Positions 6,131-6,653 of a stretch of DNA of 6,653 bases are shown piece by piece. Under the pieces are notes generated by a model. The model was not told where the DNA came from, did not search any database, and saw only the letters and a list, made by a program, of their open reading frames with translations. Each line of letters starts with the position of its first letter. The stretch's first letter is position 1. The stretch lies in NCBI GenBank assembly GCA_945875135.1, contig CAMCJO010000124.1, positions 1 through 6,653 of the forward strand, written 5' to 3'. Source of the stretch: an uncultured Porphyromonas sp. (GTDB lineage Bacteria; Bacteroidota; Bacteroidia; Bacteroidales; Porphyromonadaceae). The translations under genes and the position numbers were made by a program.

Positions 6131-6501
6131 CACTTTAGGAAGACAAAGTAAACCGCTAGGACGAGGCAGGCGAAAGCGGCTAAGTGGTTCCACTGCAATG
6201 GCTCTCCACGAAAGAAGATCACCGAGAAGAGCGTAAAGACCGTAATCGACACCACCTCCTGGATCACCTTGAGCTGCATCAAGCTGAAGGCACCGCCATT
6301 GCCGACGTAGCCGTAGCGATTGGCGGGGATCTGAAAGGAGTACTCAAAGAAAGCCAAGCACCAGCTCAGCAGGATCACCAGATAGAGAGGCGTGTGGTCG
6401 GTGATGACCCTCATCTGCTCCAGCTTAATGTGTCCGTACCATGCGAAGGTCATAAAGATGTTGGAGACCACCAGTAGAGCGACCGTTAACCAAGGATTCA
6501 T
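6130..6501 (-). CDS. DUF486 / DMT-family small membrane protein
   Basis: A 123-residue protein with four predicted transmembrane helices at about 3-21, 39-56, 82-98 and 103-121. It matches the DUF486 family, small four-helix proteins distantly related to the drug/metabolite transporter superfamily. Supporting segments are the N-terminal SNIFMTFAWYGHIK, the centre FFEYSFQIPANRYGY, then QLKVIQEVVSI and the C-terminal AFACLVLAVYFVF. Length is usual for the family and suggests the protein works as a dimer or oligomer, as in small multidrug resistance proteins. Substrate and role are unknown. It is convergent with the glycosyltransferase, separated by 37 bases, and has its own TAnnTTTG promoter core. 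The start at 6501 is the first ATG after the promoter and gives a complete first helix. Confidence 0.88.
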   Translation of the reverse strand: MNPWLTVALLVVSNIFMTFAWYGHIKLEQMRVITDHTPLYLVILLSWCLAFFEYSFQIPANRYGYVGNGGAFSLMQLKVIQEVVSITVFTLFSVIFFRGEPLQWNHLAAFACLVLAVYFVFLK

Positions 6502-6526
6502 AGATAAATCGATAGATAAGACATTA

Positions 6527-6560
6527 CGGAGTGCAAAGTTAGCAACCTTACCGCACTCTG
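6527..6560. repeat. Inverted repeat flanking the DUF486 promoter core
   Basis: CGGAGTGC (6527-6534) and GCACTCTG (6553-6560) are inverted copies: seven Watson-Crick pairs and one G-T pair across an 18-base spacer. The repeat brackets the TAACTTTG box, one arm overlapping its last base and the predicted start site. This could be an operator for a dimeric regulator or could be chance. The pairing is seen directly; the role is inference. Confidence 0.4.
6534..6541 (-). promoter_or_regulatory. Promoter core (-7 box) of the DUF486 gene
   Basis: Read on the minus strand, 6541 to 6534 is TAACTTTG, an exact match to the Bacteroidota TAnnTTTG -7 box. Transcription should start near 6527, giving a leader of about 25 bases. 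No convincing TTTG -33 box lies at the required 19-21 base distance. The leader is AT-rich and contains an 8-base direct repeat, ATAGATAA at 6500-6507 and 6512-6519. Confidence 0.5.
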
Positions 6561-6581
6561 CATCTAGTCAAGTAGCGAGCG

Positions 6582-6653
6582 CTACCGAGTCCGTGGCGCA
6601 AAGCCCACCATCATCGTCCGACGTATCGCACTGTCTTCGTAGCACATACGAGT
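6582..6653 (-). CDS. Possible C-terminal end of an unidentified gene (partial, runs off the right edge)
   Basis: On the minus strand one frame is open from the window edge to a TAG at 6584-6582, giving 23 residues that include CYEDSAIRRTMM and VGFAP. The composition looks protein-like, and the TAG lies in a small hairpin (6572-6576 with 6581-6585), as might be seen at a gene end. However, a second minus-strand frame is also open for 27 codons here, and the stretch is too short for any family assignment. If real, the gene would lie upstream of the DUF486 gene on the same strand, with its stop 80 bases before that start codon. Confidence 0.25.
   Translation of the reverse strand, partial: TRMCYEDSAIRRTMMVGFAPRTR

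Noticed and set aside
6184..6477. 97-codon plus-strand frame opposite the DUF486 gene
   Set aside because: It is antisense to a recognisable four-helix membrane protein, is very polar and His-rich, and has no promoter.
1..6653. Mobile element, CRISPR array, toxin-antitoxin or phage-defence module
   Set aside because: No transposase or integrase motifs, no regularly spaced repeats, no tRNA 3'-end duplication downstream of tRNA-Lys that would mark an integration site, and all sizable genes fit known housekeeping or envelope families.

Overview
The window looks like a core-genome segment of a member of the Bacteroidota, most likely the order Bacteroidales and perhaps a Porphyromonas-like species. 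The taxon is an inference. It rests on three exact TAnnTTTG promoter elements of the Bacteroidota sigma factor type, on weak or absent Shine-Dalgarno sequences, on a lysine tRNA without an encoded CCA, and on the gene families present. Base composition is moderately GC-rich.

Layout. Positions 1-250 hold a complete small transcription unit: a promoter, tRNA-Lys(UUU), and a hairpin with a T-tract. A second TAnnTTTG promoter lies just before a run of seven tightly packed plus-strand genes (330-6092). In order these are a secreted N-acetylmuramoyl-L-alanine amidase with a C-terminal SPOR-like domain, a single-pass MCE/MlaD-family lipid-transport protein, a 65-residue two-helix membrane protein, the two halves of a split (short-chain) chromate-transporter-family protein, the tRNA methylthiotransferase MtaB, and a family 2 glycosyltransferase. 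Intergenic gaps are 16, 12, 18, 13, -4 and 8 bases, so the run is probably one operon. A convergent minus-strand gene (6130-6501) encodes a four-helix DUF486/DMT-like membrane protein with its own promoter core. The right edge (6502-6653) is mostly intergenic and may contain the last codons of another minus-strand gene.

How the genes relate. The first two genes both act at the cell envelope: the amidase cuts peptidoglycan in the periplasm and the MCE protein probably moves lipid between membranes. The small membrane protein and the CHR pair are inner-membrane proteins. MtaB modifies tRNA, and the glycosyltransferase probably builds a surface polysaccharide or a lipid-linked glycan. Apart from the envelope theme, no single pathway ties them together.

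I found no mobile element, CRISPR array, toxin-antitoxin or defence module. The most interesting points are the amidase-MCE pairing without an MlaE/MlaF partner, the small membrane protein beside it, the asymmetric split CHR pair translationally coupled to mtaB, and an inverted repeat around the promoter core of the DUF486 gene.
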